A DNA stretch of 53,956 nt, taken from IMG/VR virus record IMGVR_UViG_3300032087_000093, positions 1-53,956 of that record. One strand, given 5' to 3'. Positions 7,004-14,591 of the stretch are shown in pieces. The notes under the pieces are model-generated. The model was not told the origin of the DNA. It worked only from the letters and a program-made list of their open reading frames with translations, and made no database searches. Every line of letters starts with the position of its first letter. The stretch's first letter is position 1. The DNA is from a virus. The translations under genes were made by a program, and so were the position numbers.

Positions 7004-8929
7004 TTAGCGGACTACGCCGCCGTAGAGAAACGATGGTGCTTGATCCATCGCGGTTGTTTCCCCTCGCATCGCATTAGCGCGGGCTTCGGGAACTGGTACG
7101 AACCCTTGTGCAGCCATGTCAGGCGCAGGGGGTGCGGGATCGGGAATTTTCGGGGCGGGCGCATCTGCGGCCTGTTGGCTGAAATCAATTCGGGGAACCA
7201 TGCCCAGCACAGAAGCCATTTGGAGTGCTGTCTTTCCTGCTCCCTCCGGATCAGCGACAGCACCCGTAACCATTTCGCCAACGACGCCTGCGCCACCTCC
7301 CATGCGAGACACAAAACTATCCTCAGGCTGTCCCGTCAGTTCTGACGTAAAGGTGCGGCCTTTTTGTTCTGCAATGTCATAGCTTTCTTTGTCTACAACA
7401 CCACCAATCAAGTCAAACAGCGGGCCGGGGGCGGACTTGGCCATAGCAAGCCCCGTAGTTGCTGCTGCTATAGCACTAGATTTGAGAGTCTTCTTAGCTG
7501 AAGAGAACTCTTCTGCCATATCAGCTAGGAAGTCATCAAACATTCCTGATGCTTGTTCTTTTTTTGCCGCTGCTGCTGCCTCTTTACTCTGCGCCTTTGC
7601 AACAGCGAGTGCCTCACTCTTTGCTACAGCCTGATCAATTTTTTCTTGGTCTATACCGGCCCGCGTTTCTACAGCAGCACTCTCGTCAAGAGCAGCCTGT
7701 AGGTCAGAAGCTGCTGCACTCGCTCTTAATTCAGACCGTCTAGCATTCCTAACTTCGTCGATAAGTTCAACATCAACTTCAGTTAGTGGTCCTACATTTT
7801 GATTAGCAGGAGTAGGAACAACATCAGAGCCGCGAGGTAAAACCTGAAGTTTAGGTGAACCTACAGCAGTTAGGTTGTTTGCAGAAACATTCAAACTAGC
7901 AGGCAGTTCGTTTAAGGTTTCTAAGCCCATTACTTCGGCCATCATGTTGTGAAGGCCATTGAGAGCTTGTCTTTCCGCACTTCCCTCGCCAGTTTCAATC
8001 GGAGATATGTAATTTGCGGCAGTCATTTTTTTGACTGACCCCATCATCTCATCGTAAGAGGCATGTCCCATAACTGTACTTACGGGTATACCCATGTTGA
8101 GTTCGCCAACCATAAGAGACGGAACAATCTTACGTATATCACTCGCACCAACAAAGGGACGGGGCTTCCCTCCCCCTAGTATCTTTTCGTACTGTTTAAA
8201 CTGATCCCTTATTCCGCCTGCTACTTTTGTAGCTGTGGTCATTTGCGCCGTTGTACGATCAAATATTACGGACTGGCCGTTTGCTACGGCTGCAGCGTGT
8301 GCGTCTCTGAGTATCTCTAGGGCAACTTCGGGAAGTTGAATTGCCCCCCTAATTTTATTACCCCTTCTCCACTCTTCTTTAAATTGTCCTGTTTCGAAAT
8401 CAAAATCATCTATACCTATTTTTCCTACTTCTCCCGGACGAAGGGGCACAAGGAAATTAAACGCTACGGCAGCGCGGGTTTGAGGATCGGGGATTGCATT
8501 AATACCCTTGATAAATGCGGGTATAGCATCTTGAGCGGGAGGAACAGCTTTGGGCTTCACACGAGACTGCCCAGCTTCGCTGGTGCCACGAGGCTGCACG
8601 GCAGTAGCCAATTCTAGTTCAGTCGCTCTTCCTGATGCCCCATACCCAATCTTGTATGAATACTCCGCACCCTCTTCAGATTGTGCAGCAAGCTTGCGGA
8701 GTTGCTGTTCAGCAGCACCTAGTTCGACGAACTGAGCATTCTTACCCTGCTCGTTAAGATCACGAAGAAATTTATCAGTTGATACAGTTGACCAGTTGTC
8801 GTCTAGGCCATACCCCATCGCTTTAATTCTGTTGAGTGTAGCACCGGGATTTTTCCGAATAGAAAGAGCCTCACGAATAGTAAGCGTACCATCCGCAGCC
8901 TTCGCTCCTATTTCAATCTTGCTTGCCAT
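7004..8929 (-). CDS. Tyrosine-recombinase-like domain fused to a long virion-type C-terminus
   Basis: In this 641-residue protein, residues about 130-310 look like the catalytic domain of tyrosine recombinases. VPLRPGEV carries box I Arg164, Lys192 lies in the following beta-turn, ASDIRK carries box II Arg266, VMGHA carries His289, and ANYIS carries Tyr307. The usual box II His is Ser263. The next 330 residues are Ala/Glu-rich helices and a Gly/Pro-rich tail unlike any integrase. The gene abuts the terminase stop codon (no gap) and precedes the portal, so it is expressed with late packaging genes, not in a lysogeny module. It could be an ejected recombinase, a resolvase acting during packaging, or a domain reused structurally. 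The motif reading is mine and unchecked. Confidence 0.6.
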   Translation of the reverse strand: MASKIEIGAKAADGTLTIREALSIRKNPGATLNRIKAMGYGLDDNWSTVSTDKFLRDLNEQGKNAQFVELGAAEQQLRKLAAQSEEGAEYSYKIGYGASGRATELELATAVQPRGTSEAGQSRVKPKAVPPAQDAIPAFIKGINAIPDPQTRAAVAFNFLVPLRPGEVGKIGIDDFDFETGQFKEEWRRGNKIRGAIQLPEVALEILRDAHAAAVANGQSVIFDRTTAQMTTATKVAGGIRDQFKQYEKILGGGKPRPFVGASDIRKIVPSLMVGELNMGIPVSTVMGHASYDEMMGSVKKMTAANYISPIETGEGSAERQALNGLHNMMAEVMGLETLNELPASLNVSANNLTAVGSPKLQVLPRGSDVVPTPANQNVGPLTEVDVELIDEVRNARRSELRASAAASDLQAALDESAAVETRAGIDQEKIDQAVAKSEALAVAKAQSKEAAAAAKKEQASGMFDDFLADMAEEFSSAKKTLKSSAIAAATTGLAMAKSAPGPLFDLIGGVVDKESYDIAEQKGRTFTSELTGQPEDSFVSRMGGGAGVVGEMVTGAVADPEGAGKTALQMASVLGMVPRIDFSQQAADAPAPKIPDPAPPAPDMAAQGFVPVPEARANAMRGETTAMDQAPSFLYGGVVR

Positions 8930-10600
8930 TTAGTATCCGAATACTTCGTCTTGGACTTGGTGAACTTGGTTCTTGATCGCATGGAGTTGCTGGTGTATCG
9001 AAGCGTAGCCACTCATGCGTGTCATCATTCCGTAGCGCAGGGCATCGTATGCGTGGTCTTCTGCCTTCGTATCTACGTCTTCGCTGTTCGTCTTGGAGAG
9101 TGGTATGCCTGCAATTTGCTTGACGATGTTCTGACACGATGAGAAGAAGCGTAGGCGTGGCTCTTCTGTGTATGGATCGTCAGCGAGGCGGCGGTGTATT
9201 TCCATCTTTCCTTGAATGCGATTGCGGTCTGATGGAGTCCAGCGCACACCCTCACGCATCATCACTTCTGCAATTGACGGCCCGAAACCCGTCTTGTTCC
9301 AACATGACGAGTCGAGGACCGTGTAGTGAGGTAGAGGGTCTAGTTGTTCCGCTTCTAGTATTCTAGCGGCTAACTCCTCTGCTGTCAAGTGCTTTTGGTA
9401 TAATTCTCTGTATATCCAAATATTGTTGTCCCAGTCGATAGCACCCCAGAGAACACAGGATGGTGCTGCGTATCCGTAGTCGGCCATACGTATGCGAGGC
9501 CAGTTCGTTGGCAAGTCGAATGCTTCGACAACATGCTTGGATCGTGAAAATTCTGGGAAGGCCGCTCCCTCCGCCACGTCCCAATCCCCTTCAAGAAGCC
9601 TCTTCCGCTCGACTTCCGGGAGCGACCTGAGCATAGCCTCGTACTGGCCGTCTGCCATCAGGTAGGGATTGTCAGTCAGCCTTGCTGGTACGAACTTGCG
9701 GTAGAACAGGGGCTGACCAGCCTTTTCGTGACCCGCAGGCCACACAAAGGGATTTTTTGTTTCTACGTCGAAGGCAGGAAAAGGCTTGTTCTCTGGTGTT
9801 CCTTCGATGTAGGTCTTCTTGACCCACCAACCACCCACTCCTCCGGGGTTGGCTGTGCAGCGCATGTACAGGTGTTGCTGGAGTTCAGGATCAGTAGCAC
9901 GAAGGCGAGAACGCAGGTAATCCCAGACATAAGGTGTGGGGTACTGCGTAATCTCATCGATGCCTATCCAGTTGAATGCCTGTCCCTGAAAGCGGGTTAC
10001 GTCCTTGTCTTTGTCGAGGTAAGTGAACCAGATGGTTGCACCAGAGGGAAAGACCCACGTAGACTTCGACTCACGAAACTTCGCACCGGGAAATGCCTTG
10101 ACGTATAATTGACGTGACTTATCGATCAGTTCGGTTAGTTCGTCGAGAGTACGCCTAAGAAGAAGCCCACGATGATTAGGGTTGTGGCAGAAGCGCAGAG
10201 GATCGGCCAAGAGAGCGAAACTCTTTCCGCCACCCGCTGCTCCACCATAGAGAACATCTCGTTCACTCGAACTGAGAAACTCTTCTTGGGGTCCACTGTT
10301 GGGACGGAATACGATCTGTGCATCATCCACCAAATCTGCAACGGCTGCAGGCAGGTCATCCAGATCACCCTGATCAACGACTGTCGTATCTTTTCCAACA
10401 AGGGCCTTCTCCACTTTGCCTATTTTGGTTTCGAGTTTGCGGGCGTAGCGACGTTTGTCCTCTGCCGCCTTCGTTGTCTTGGCTGCACGACGCTTGGCTG
10501 CGTTGAGTTTCTTTTGGGCAGCACGTCGGGCACGTTCCTTTGTAGACAGGTTGTACGTGGCTTTGGGTGCGTTGGGGTCTTTCTTAGGACGACCCGCCAT
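8930..10600 (-). CDS. terL: Terminase large subunit (packaging ATPase-nuclease)
   Basis: This 556-residue protein is the motor that cuts and pumps DNA into the head. The N-terminal 60 residues are basic. The ATPase has Walker A GGAAGGGKS (119-127) and Walker B WIGIDE (211-216), with Glu216 as catalytic base. The C-terminal RNase H-like nuclease shows candidate metal-binding acids at MADYGY (Asp374), TVLDSS (Asp430) and EDHAYDAL (Asp515/Asp519). All core motifs are intact and the length is normal. It overlaps the small-subunit gene by 17 bases. Confidence 0.93.
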   Translation of the reverse strand: MAGRPKKDPNAPKATYNLSTKERARRAAQKKLNAAKRRAAKTTKAAEDKRRYARKLETKIGKVEKALVGKDTTVVDQGDLDDLPAAVADLVDDAQIVFRPNSGPQEEFLSSSERDVLYGGAAGGGKSFALLADPLRFCHNPNHRGLLLRRTLDELTELIDKSRQLYVKAFPGAKFRESKSTWVFPSGATIWFTYLDKDKDVTRFQGQAFNWIGIDEITQYPTPYVWDYLRSRLRATDPELQQHLYMRCTANPGGVGGWWVKKTYIEGTPENKPFPAFDVETKNPFVWPAGHEKAGQPLFYRKFVPARLTDNPYLMADGQYEAMLRSLPEVERKRLLEGDWDVAEGAAFPEFSRSKHVVEAFDLPTNWPRIRMADYGYAAPSCVLWGAIDWDNNIWIYRELYQKHLTAEELAARILEAEQLDPLPHYTVLDSSCWNKTGFGPSIAEVMMREGVRWTPSDRNRIQGKMEIHRRLADDPYTEEPRLRFFSSCQNIVKQIAGIPLSKTNSEDVDTKAEDHAYDALRYGMMTRMSGYASIHQQLHAIKNQVHQVQDEVFGY

Positions 10601-10997
10601 CGATCACGACCTCTTTCTTGGGTGGCAGCAGGACAACGCCGTGTACTGCAGCTACGTTGTGGTTGATTGTCTCCTGCTGCTTCACTCCTACCCTGTTTAA
10701 GAGGCTCTCAGCAGCCTTGAGACGCAGATCATCACCGCGTTCGGGGGCGGGGTTGTCAATTGTGTCTACGAGGCGTGTAGCGGCCTTGTAGGCATTCATA
10801 GACAGGATGTCTTTCGTGCGATCTACGATCTCTTCAGCGAGTGTTTTGCGTAACCAGACTGCACTGCCCTTCGAGTAGCCCGCATCTACGGCTGCTTGGG
10901 TTACGTTGCCACCGTTTTCGAAGAGAATGTCGAGGAATTGCGTCTGTTGGGGCGTCAATTCACGCTTTTTTGGTGTTTGTTGGGGCAGGAGGTTCAT
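10584..10997 (-). CDS. terS: Probable terminase small subunit
   Basis: A 137-residue protein with an N-terminal helix-turn-helix region (LTPQQTQFLDILFENGGNVT then AAVDAGYSKGSAVWLRKTL, residues about 15-55), typical of small terminases that recognise the packaging site. A helical oligomerisation region follows, then a C-terminal tail that would contact the large subunit. It directly precedes and overlaps terL, the standard order. It is identified by fold-like features and position. Confidence 0.8.
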   Translation of the reverse strand: MNLLPQQTPKKRELTPQQTQFLDILFENGGNVTQAAVDAGYSKGSAVWLRKTLAEEIVDRTKDILSMNAYKAATRLVDTIDNPAPERGDDLRLKAAESLLNRVGVKQQETINHNVAAVHGVVLLPPKKEVVIDGGSS

Positions 10998-11000
10998 AAC

Positions 11001-11201
11001 TTAAGTCGATTCCTGTTTGGCAGGGGTACAAGTCGCGGCTACGATGACTTTTCCGGGCGTAACTGCGCGTATTTCACCTATCATCTGGACAACACGGGTC
11101 GCACAGTCACCCTCGTCGAGGTACGGACCCTTGATATCGGTGAATTGTGTGCATTCGTTGGGGCTGTGAAGCCAACAAGCGAATATCATAGCCGTGAACA
11201 T
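11001..11201 (-). CDS. Small cysteine-bearing secreted-type protein, first gene of the packaging operon
   Basis: A 66-residue protein. A short hydrophobic N-terminus (MFTAMIFACW) suggests export or a membrane anchor, followed by a small domain with Cys17, Cys33 and Cys58; the last two frame a D-C ... C-x-P-K pattern also seen in the 62-residue protein at 49432-49620. Function unknown. A disulfide-bonded periplasmic protein, such as a superinfection or lysis accessory factor, is possible. The start ATG at 11201 follows AGGA. It is three bases upstream of terS and is the first gene after the strong leftward promoter at 11321-11349. Confidence 0.65.
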   Translation of the reverse strand: MFTAMIFACWLHSPNECTQFTDIKGPYLDEGDCATRVVQMIGEIRAVTPGKVIVAATCTPAKQEST

Positions 11202-11320
11202 AGCTGTTTTCCTAGAAGTGAAGAAGGGTGAGACGCATTCATGTCCGCTACCACTGGGTTAGTACAACTGAATTGTCGTGTAGTGGGGTGGTCCGACATA
11301 AAAATGCGGCTCACGTCAAC

Positions 11321-11349
11321 AGTATAGGGACTTTTTACATGTGTGTCAA
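11321..11349 (-). promoter_or_regulatory. Strong leftward sigma70-type promoter for the packaging operon
   Basis: Read leftward: TTGACA at 11349-11344, exactly 17 bases, TATACT at 11326-11321. The -35 box is perfect and the -10 is 5/6. It would drive the secreted protein, terminase, portal and head genes after a leader of about 110 bases. Confidence 0.8.
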
Positions 11350-11358
11350 CTTTTTTTC

Positions 11359-11387
11359 TTGACAAAATTAAAATCAGACTGTACTAT
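11359..11387 (+). promoter_or_regulatory. Strong rightward sigma70-type promoter with no gene in front of it
   Basis: TTGACA at 11359-11364, 17 bases, TACTAT at 11382-11387. The boxes are as good as those of the divergent late promoter, yet every gene to the right until 16409 is on the other strand. It may make a noncoding RNA ending near 11652. Confidence 0.7.
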
Positions 11388-11393
11388 GGGCAT

Positions 11394-11652
11394 AGGCCCG
11401 CGGGGGTAAACCCCATAGGTACCCTCCGACAACCATCGGGTACTCCCCAACGTATCCTTTTTACTCATATTGATTACTATACTCGACACAATTGCTGTCG
11501 GGATTGCATACAGATACTGGTACTCCCCCGGTGGCCTTAGCGACCCCTATGGGCCGTTCCCCATCGGTGATGCCAAGGTGGCCAACAATTCGACAAACCC
11601 AAACAAAGCCCCGCCGGATTCACTCTTGCATGTGCGTCTGGCTCTTTTTTTT
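11394..11652 (+). ncRNA. Possible structured noncoding RNA of about 260 nt
   Basis: Predicted from a good promoter (TACTAT box ending at 11387), several GC-rich hairpins (GGGG/CCCC at 11403-11414, GTACCC/GGGTAC at 11419-11443, ATGGG/CCCAT at 11549-11564) and a terminator-like end (GCCGGA/TCTGGC plus eight T, 11613-11652). No open frame with a ribosome site fits it. I know of no matching RNA family. This is inference only. Confidence 0.35.
11613..11652 (+). terminator. Candidate rightward terminator
   Basis: GCCGGA (11613-11618) pairs with TCTGGC (11637-11642, one G-U pair) around an 18-base loop, followed by TC and eight T (11645-11652). The stem is modest. Confidence 0.4.
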
Positions 11653-11791
11653 ACCATCCGCCGACAATTTGTCATGTGCCTTACTTCATGGGGCGTGTGT
11701 CACGGGCAAAAAGCGCAGCAATCCCCGAACAAGTAACCCGCCAGATTATCCCGCCTAAACAAACCCGTGCGGTATTTACTGGCATCCGCAC

Positions 11792-11824
11792 AAAAAAAGA
11801 CCCCCGCCACTAAGGGACGGGGGC
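11792..11824 (-). terminator. Strong leftward terminator of the early operon
   Basis: Read leftward: CCCCCG (11823-11818), an 11-base loop, CGGGGG (11806-11801), then TC and seven T (11798-11792). It ends transcripts of the 11879-16270 operon before they reach the terminase promoter. Confidence 0.88.
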
Positions 11825-11878
11825 AAGGTTGGGAGGAAGATTGCCGGGATATTAGCCCCTCACCGGCAGGGTAACTCT

Positions 11879-12100
11879 TCAGTCGTCTTTCGAGACTGTA
11901 AACTGTGCGGACGCAATAGAGCGGGGGCTGCTGCTCATCCACTTCTGCAAGCCGATTGCATCCATGAAAGTATCTAGGGCATCGATCTGGCTTTCAATGC
12001 CGGTAATCATTGTCCGGATTGTGCGGATTTCCTGTTCGGTAATCGCGAATACCTTCCTAGCTTCAGATGTAGTCAGTTCGTTTTTGATTTGTGTATTCAT
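11879..12100 (-). CDS. Small helical protein, last gene of the early leftward operon
   Basis: A 73-residue, mainly helical protein (EARKVFAITEQEIRTIRTMI) with coiled-coil character across residues 10-55 and a polar, Ser-rich tail. No known domain is recognised. The start ATG at 12100 follows AGAGGA with good spacing. The gene sits alone between a leader that contains a GC hairpin and the strong terminator at 11792-11824, so its level may be set separately from the rest of the operon. Confidence 0.7.
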   Translation of the reverse strand: MNTQIKNELTTSEARKVFAITEQEIRTIRTMITGIESQIDALDTFMDAIGLQKWMSSSPRSIASAQFTVSKDD

Positions 12101-12131
12101 TGTTATAGTTCCTCTTTACCTAGATGTGTGA

Positions 12132-12161
12132 GGCGGGCAACCGCGCCCGCCCCTGATTATA
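12132..12161 (-). promoter_or_regulatory. Perfect -10 box followed by a GC hairpin in the leader
   Basis: Read leftward: TATAAT (12161-12156), then GGCGGGC (12151-12145) pairing perfectly with GCCCGCC (12138-12132) across a six-base loop. The -35 region is weak (GCAAAG at 17 bases). The hairpin lies at the expected 5' end of the message for the 73-residue protein. Confidence 0.4.
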
Positions 12162-12169
12162 AGCACAAG

Positions 12170-12562
12170 TCATGCAGCCTTTGCAAGCCGATAAATCTTG
12201 GCATATCCCCCGCGATGATTGCCGGTGTTGCGCCTGTCGATCTGATAGCCCATCTTTTCAAGCTGCCAGAGATAGGTATAGACGGTTTCTTTCGTGATCC
12301 GCAAATTACCGGCAAGGGTAGGAACCGCGATATAGCCAGCCTCTAAGAACCGAAGCATCTTCTTCTGTGTTGAATTCAAGCGGACAGTTACAACGTCTTT
12401 CGGCTGCAGGCCGGATTCGTGCAGCGGCTGGCTTGTTTGTTCAGCGAACAATTCGCCCCGCATCTTGCTTATGATCCGGTCCCGCTCGTCACTCCTAATA
12501 GCAAGTTCGAAACGATCAGCCAGTGTCTTCAGTTCTGAGAGTAGTTCTGGTGGATACTTCAT
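12170..12562 (-). CDS. Winged-helix DNA-binding protein, probable phage regulator
   Basis: A 130-residue protein. The N-terminal third is helical. Residues about 60-125 form a winged-helix pattern: a helix (TQKKMLRFLEAG), a helix-turn-helix (VPTLAGNLRITKETVYTYLW) and a basic wing with GNHRGGYAKIYRL. This architecture suggests a transcription regulator. An operator-like inverted repeat at 13750-13764, within the promoter of the DUF932 gene in the same operon, is a candidate target, but that link is speculative. The start ATG at 12562 has a weak ribosome site. Confidence 0.7.
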   Translation of the reverse strand: MKYPPELLSELKTLADRFELAIRSDERDRIISKMRGELFAEQTSQPLHESGLQPKDVVTVRLNSTQKKMLRFLEAGYIAVPTLAGNLRITKETVYTYLWQLEKMGYQIDRRNTGNHRGGYAKIYRLAKAA

Positions 12563-12594
12563 TGCGTGTGTTCTTTCTGCCCATCGGGCATTGC

Positions 12595-12675
12595 CTAGCC
12601 GAAAACAGCTAGAATGATTAGGACCAGTAGAACGATCCAGACAAGTTTAAACGTAGATGCAATTATGTCATGCAT
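12595..12675 (-). CDS. 26-residue single-span membrane peptide
   Basis: A tiny gene starting with ATG at 12675, directly abutting the TAA of the DUF932 gene, and ending at TAG 12597-12595. The product begins MHDIIASTFK and continues as an uninterrupted hydrophobic helix (about 15 residues rich in Leu, Ile and Val), so it should insert in the inner membrane. A GGAAGGG stretch lies 13 bases upstream, and coupling to the preceding stop is likely. Phages use such miniproteins to alter host membranes or membrane proteins; the target here is unknown. Confidence 0.65.
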   Translation of the reverse strand: MHDIIASTFKLVWIVLLVLIILAVFG

Positions 12676-13683
12676 TTAGGACGCTAACCCTTCCAAGTAC
12701 TGCCAAGACGGACCACCAACAATGGCCCGCACTTGGTCGTTGCGTGTGTACCTTTTCCGCTCGTTGCGGCCAGTTTCACGGGTATCTGGCAAATGTGTTG
12801 CCCAGTGTGTAAGCGCATTGTAACCCGCCCACAAGGTCGATCCCAACTCGCGCTTCTCTTCGTTGAACCGCTCCAACATGTAGTTCAAGCGGCGTTCATT
12901 TACCGACAAGCGTTCGTCAGTCTTGGCAGCTTCTGTATTCTTTTTGCAGATCGATTCCTTGAGGATGTCGGAAAATTGCTGGTTGGTCAGGCTGGCATTG
13001 CGCCACCGCATCATCTGCTCTTTCTGACCAGACCACATGCTAAGGCCCATCGTTGCCTTGCCAATCATCGCTTCCGCCGACACGTGGCCCCGATGAACCT
13101 TACGCTGGTGATAGGCTTTCTCACCGCCGAAAACGAGCGTATTGCGGCACAAGTCACGATATGCCCCGCTGAATATCTGCAAGGCCCAAGACATATCAAC
13201 ACTGTTGAACATATCCATCCGGCAGCGTACTACATCGTCACCACCGGCCAACGTCTTAGAGCGGGCCTGTAGATCATGGAAGTAGATTGTCCGGTGAACC
13301 CGTGCCCCCTCTTCATAGATGCGATCCACTACTTCGACATTGTCCAACGGCAAGTCAGAAGCTGCCAGTAGGTCAGCTTGTGCCTTGAACAGCGTGTCAT
13401 GCGGTATGAGTGCGTACGACTTGCCGACGGGCCGGACGTTGAGCAGCCCGCCCGTAGCCTTGTTCTGCAATGCGTGGAAACCATCAAGCGGGCGTGGCTC
13501 GACAAACTCAACATCTTGATGTGTATAGGTCGTCTGTGCCTCAATCGGAACCCGCCGTATCTGCCCGAATTTTTCGTATAGGCTCACATCGTCAATGCGC
13601 TTATGCGTCACCCATATATTGTCGCCCCGTGCCTTCGAACGGCTGGCGGCTTGGTCTTCAATCGGTATCAAATCGAGTGGCAT
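12676..13683 (-). CDS. DUF932 family protein
   Basis: This 335-residue protein matches the DUF932 phage/plasmid family: an N-terminal strand-rich part with VRPVGKSYALIPHDTLF, a central segment with the family-type FSGAYRDLCRNTLVFG, and a basic helical C-terminus. Members are common in phages and plasmids of proteobacteria. Their function is not established, although a link to DNA metabolism is often supposed. The start ATG at 13683 follows AAAGGGG. The gene has its own candidate promoter with an embedded inverted repeat (13736-13764) in a 252-base upstream gap. Confidence 0.75.
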   Translation of the reverse strand: MPLDLIPIEDQAASRSKARGDNIWVTHKRIDDVSLYEKFGQIRRVPIEAQTTYTHQDVEFVEPRPLDGFHALQNKATGGLLNVRPVGKSYALIPHDTLFKAQADLLAASDLPLDNVEVVDRIYEEGARVHRTIYFHDLQARSKTLAGGDDVVRCRMDMFNSVDMSWALQIFSGAYRDLCRNTLVFGGEKAYHQRKVHRGHVSAEAMIGKATMGLSMWSGQKEQMMRWRNASLTNQQFSDILKESICKKNTEAAKTDERLSVNERRLNYMLERFNEEKRELGSTLWAGYNALTHWATHLPDTRETGRNERKRYTRNDQVRAIVGGPSWQYLEGLAS

Positions 13684-13735
13684 AACATGCCCCTTTCGTC
13701 ATTGTTGTGTGGCTGGCGTTGGTGCCAGTTCGTGA

Positions 13736-13763
13736 ATCATGGCACAAAGTTTGCAGAGTGCAA
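13736..13763 (-). promoter_or_regulatory. Promoter of the DUF932 gene with an overlapping operator-like repeat
   Basis: Read leftward: TTGCAC (13763-13758), 16 bases, CATGAT (13741-13736). The perfect inverted repeat TTTGCA-GAG-TGCAAA (13750-13764) covers the -35 box, as expected for a repressor site. Confidence 0.5.
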
Positions 13764-13890
13764 AACATTTTTTGCCCGATCCGGAAGCTGGCGGGCTGGC
13801 CCCATCGACTCGCCGCCCGCCCGATCAATCCGCCAGTCCTGCCCCGCCCCCGAACGGACGCACACAAGAAACCTTTAATTGATCCCCAAA

Positions 13891-13941
13891 CTGTTAAGCA
13901 ATGCGCTGACAATATTTTGAAGCATGGGGCTGACATTATTT
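13891..13941. repeat. Imperfect direct repeats with a CTGACA core, downstream of a small gene
   Basis: CTGTTAAGCAATG (13891), CTGACAATATTTT (13906) and CTGACATTATTTG (13930) are spaced 15 and 24 bases apart. They lie in noncoding sequence just after the stop of the 205-residue gene and share the core found in the 14749-14793 array. Confidence 0.5.
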
Positions 13942-14553
13942 GATGCCCCAACGATCCCGCCAGACGCGCCAAGTAATAGCCTGTAGCTGGTATGGCATCA
14001 GGCCAAGCTGCCGCGCTGCCTCTTCATATGCAGCCTGTAGGGCGCGGTATTCACGGACGCCAATATTCGATCTGTCGTCAGTCAATCCTACCTTTTCATC
14101 ATAGGCAATGTTGCGCGCGTGACCATCGATTGTGACGTTGAATTCACCCATGATATCGCAAAAAAACGACGTGATCTTTTGCCCCTTGAGCATCGTTTTT
14201 GCCGTGTCGTAGTCCGGACGCGCTGCCAAGATGTCCCAAGCCTTCTGTTTCATCTTGTGATAGGTCGAAACCTTCACAGCGTCGATCCCGTCACCCCGCA
14301 GAAAAGCACCGATCAAGGCATCAGCGTTTATGACATTGCGTGACCACTTGTTATTCGGGGAAAGCGCAGCAATAACGGCCACCACCAAGTAAACAGCGAT
14401 GTCATACTTGGCCGCGATATCATATGCCGCACACTGTGCAGACGAATACCAAGCCATACCGCCCGCCCGCTGGTCATCGTCTGCTGTCTTGTAACATGCA
14501 ACGATGTTTGCGATCATGCGTTCGTGATCAACCAGTGTTGTTTGTTTTGTCAT
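13936..14553 (-). CDS. Unknown protein with a helix-hairpin-helix glycosylase-like pattern
   Basis: This 205-residue protein resembles a group of phage proteins without a known role. It has ALSPNNKWSRNVINADALI in the middle, then MLKGQKITSFFCDIMG and VTIDGHARNIAY near residues 120-150. The G-x-K-x-x-F and V-T-I-D-x-H elements recall HhH-GPD base-excision glycosylases, where a Lys and an Asp act in catalysis. The rest of that fold is not obvious, so this is a structural hint, not an assignment. The start ATG at 14553 follows AAGGGA. The gene is near the end of the early leftward operon. Confidence 0.6.
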   Translation of the reverse strand: MTKQTTLVDHERMIANIVACYKTADDDQRAGGMAWYSSAQCAAYDIAAKYDIAVYLVVAVIAALSPNNKWSRNVINADALIGAFLRGDGIDAVKVSTYHKMKQKAWDILAARPDYDTAKTMLKGQKITSFFCDIMGEFNVTIDGHARNIAYDEKVGLTDDRSNIGVREYRALQAAYEEAARQLGLMPYQLQAITWRVWRDRWGIK

Positions 14554-14591
14554 CGTGTTTTGTCCCTTCGTTAGAAAACGATATCGGAAAC

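Larger units (their letters stand above)
11202..11878. other. Noncoding control region between late and early leftward operons
   Basis: These 677 bases hold no convincing gene on either strand. They contain back-to-back promoters near 11321-11387, GC-rich inverted repeats between 11403 and 11564, a palindrome GACAATTTGTC at 11663-11673, a rightward terminator-like hairpin ending at 11652 and a strong leftward terminator at 11792-11824. A replication origin could also lie here. Confidence 0.7.

Noticed and set aside
11470-11736. 88-codon plus-strand frame in the noncoding control region
   Set aside because: Only a TTG start, no ribosome site, and it reads through hairpins and a terminator-like T-run.
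11700-11942. 80-codon minus-strand frame over the early terminator
   Set aside because: It crosses the strong terminator and the end of the 73-residue gene; no ribosome site.
13684-13935. Possible terminator or attachment site in the G/C-rich gap
   Set aside because: No stem followed by a T-run and no tRNA-like 3' end was seen. Only the promoter, inverted repeat and direct repeats listed are supported.
13658-13972. 104-codon minus-strand frame in the gap after the 205-residue gene
   Set aside because: Its start lies in the end of the preceding gene and it runs through the promoter and start of DUF932. No ribosome site, and its composition is not protein-like.
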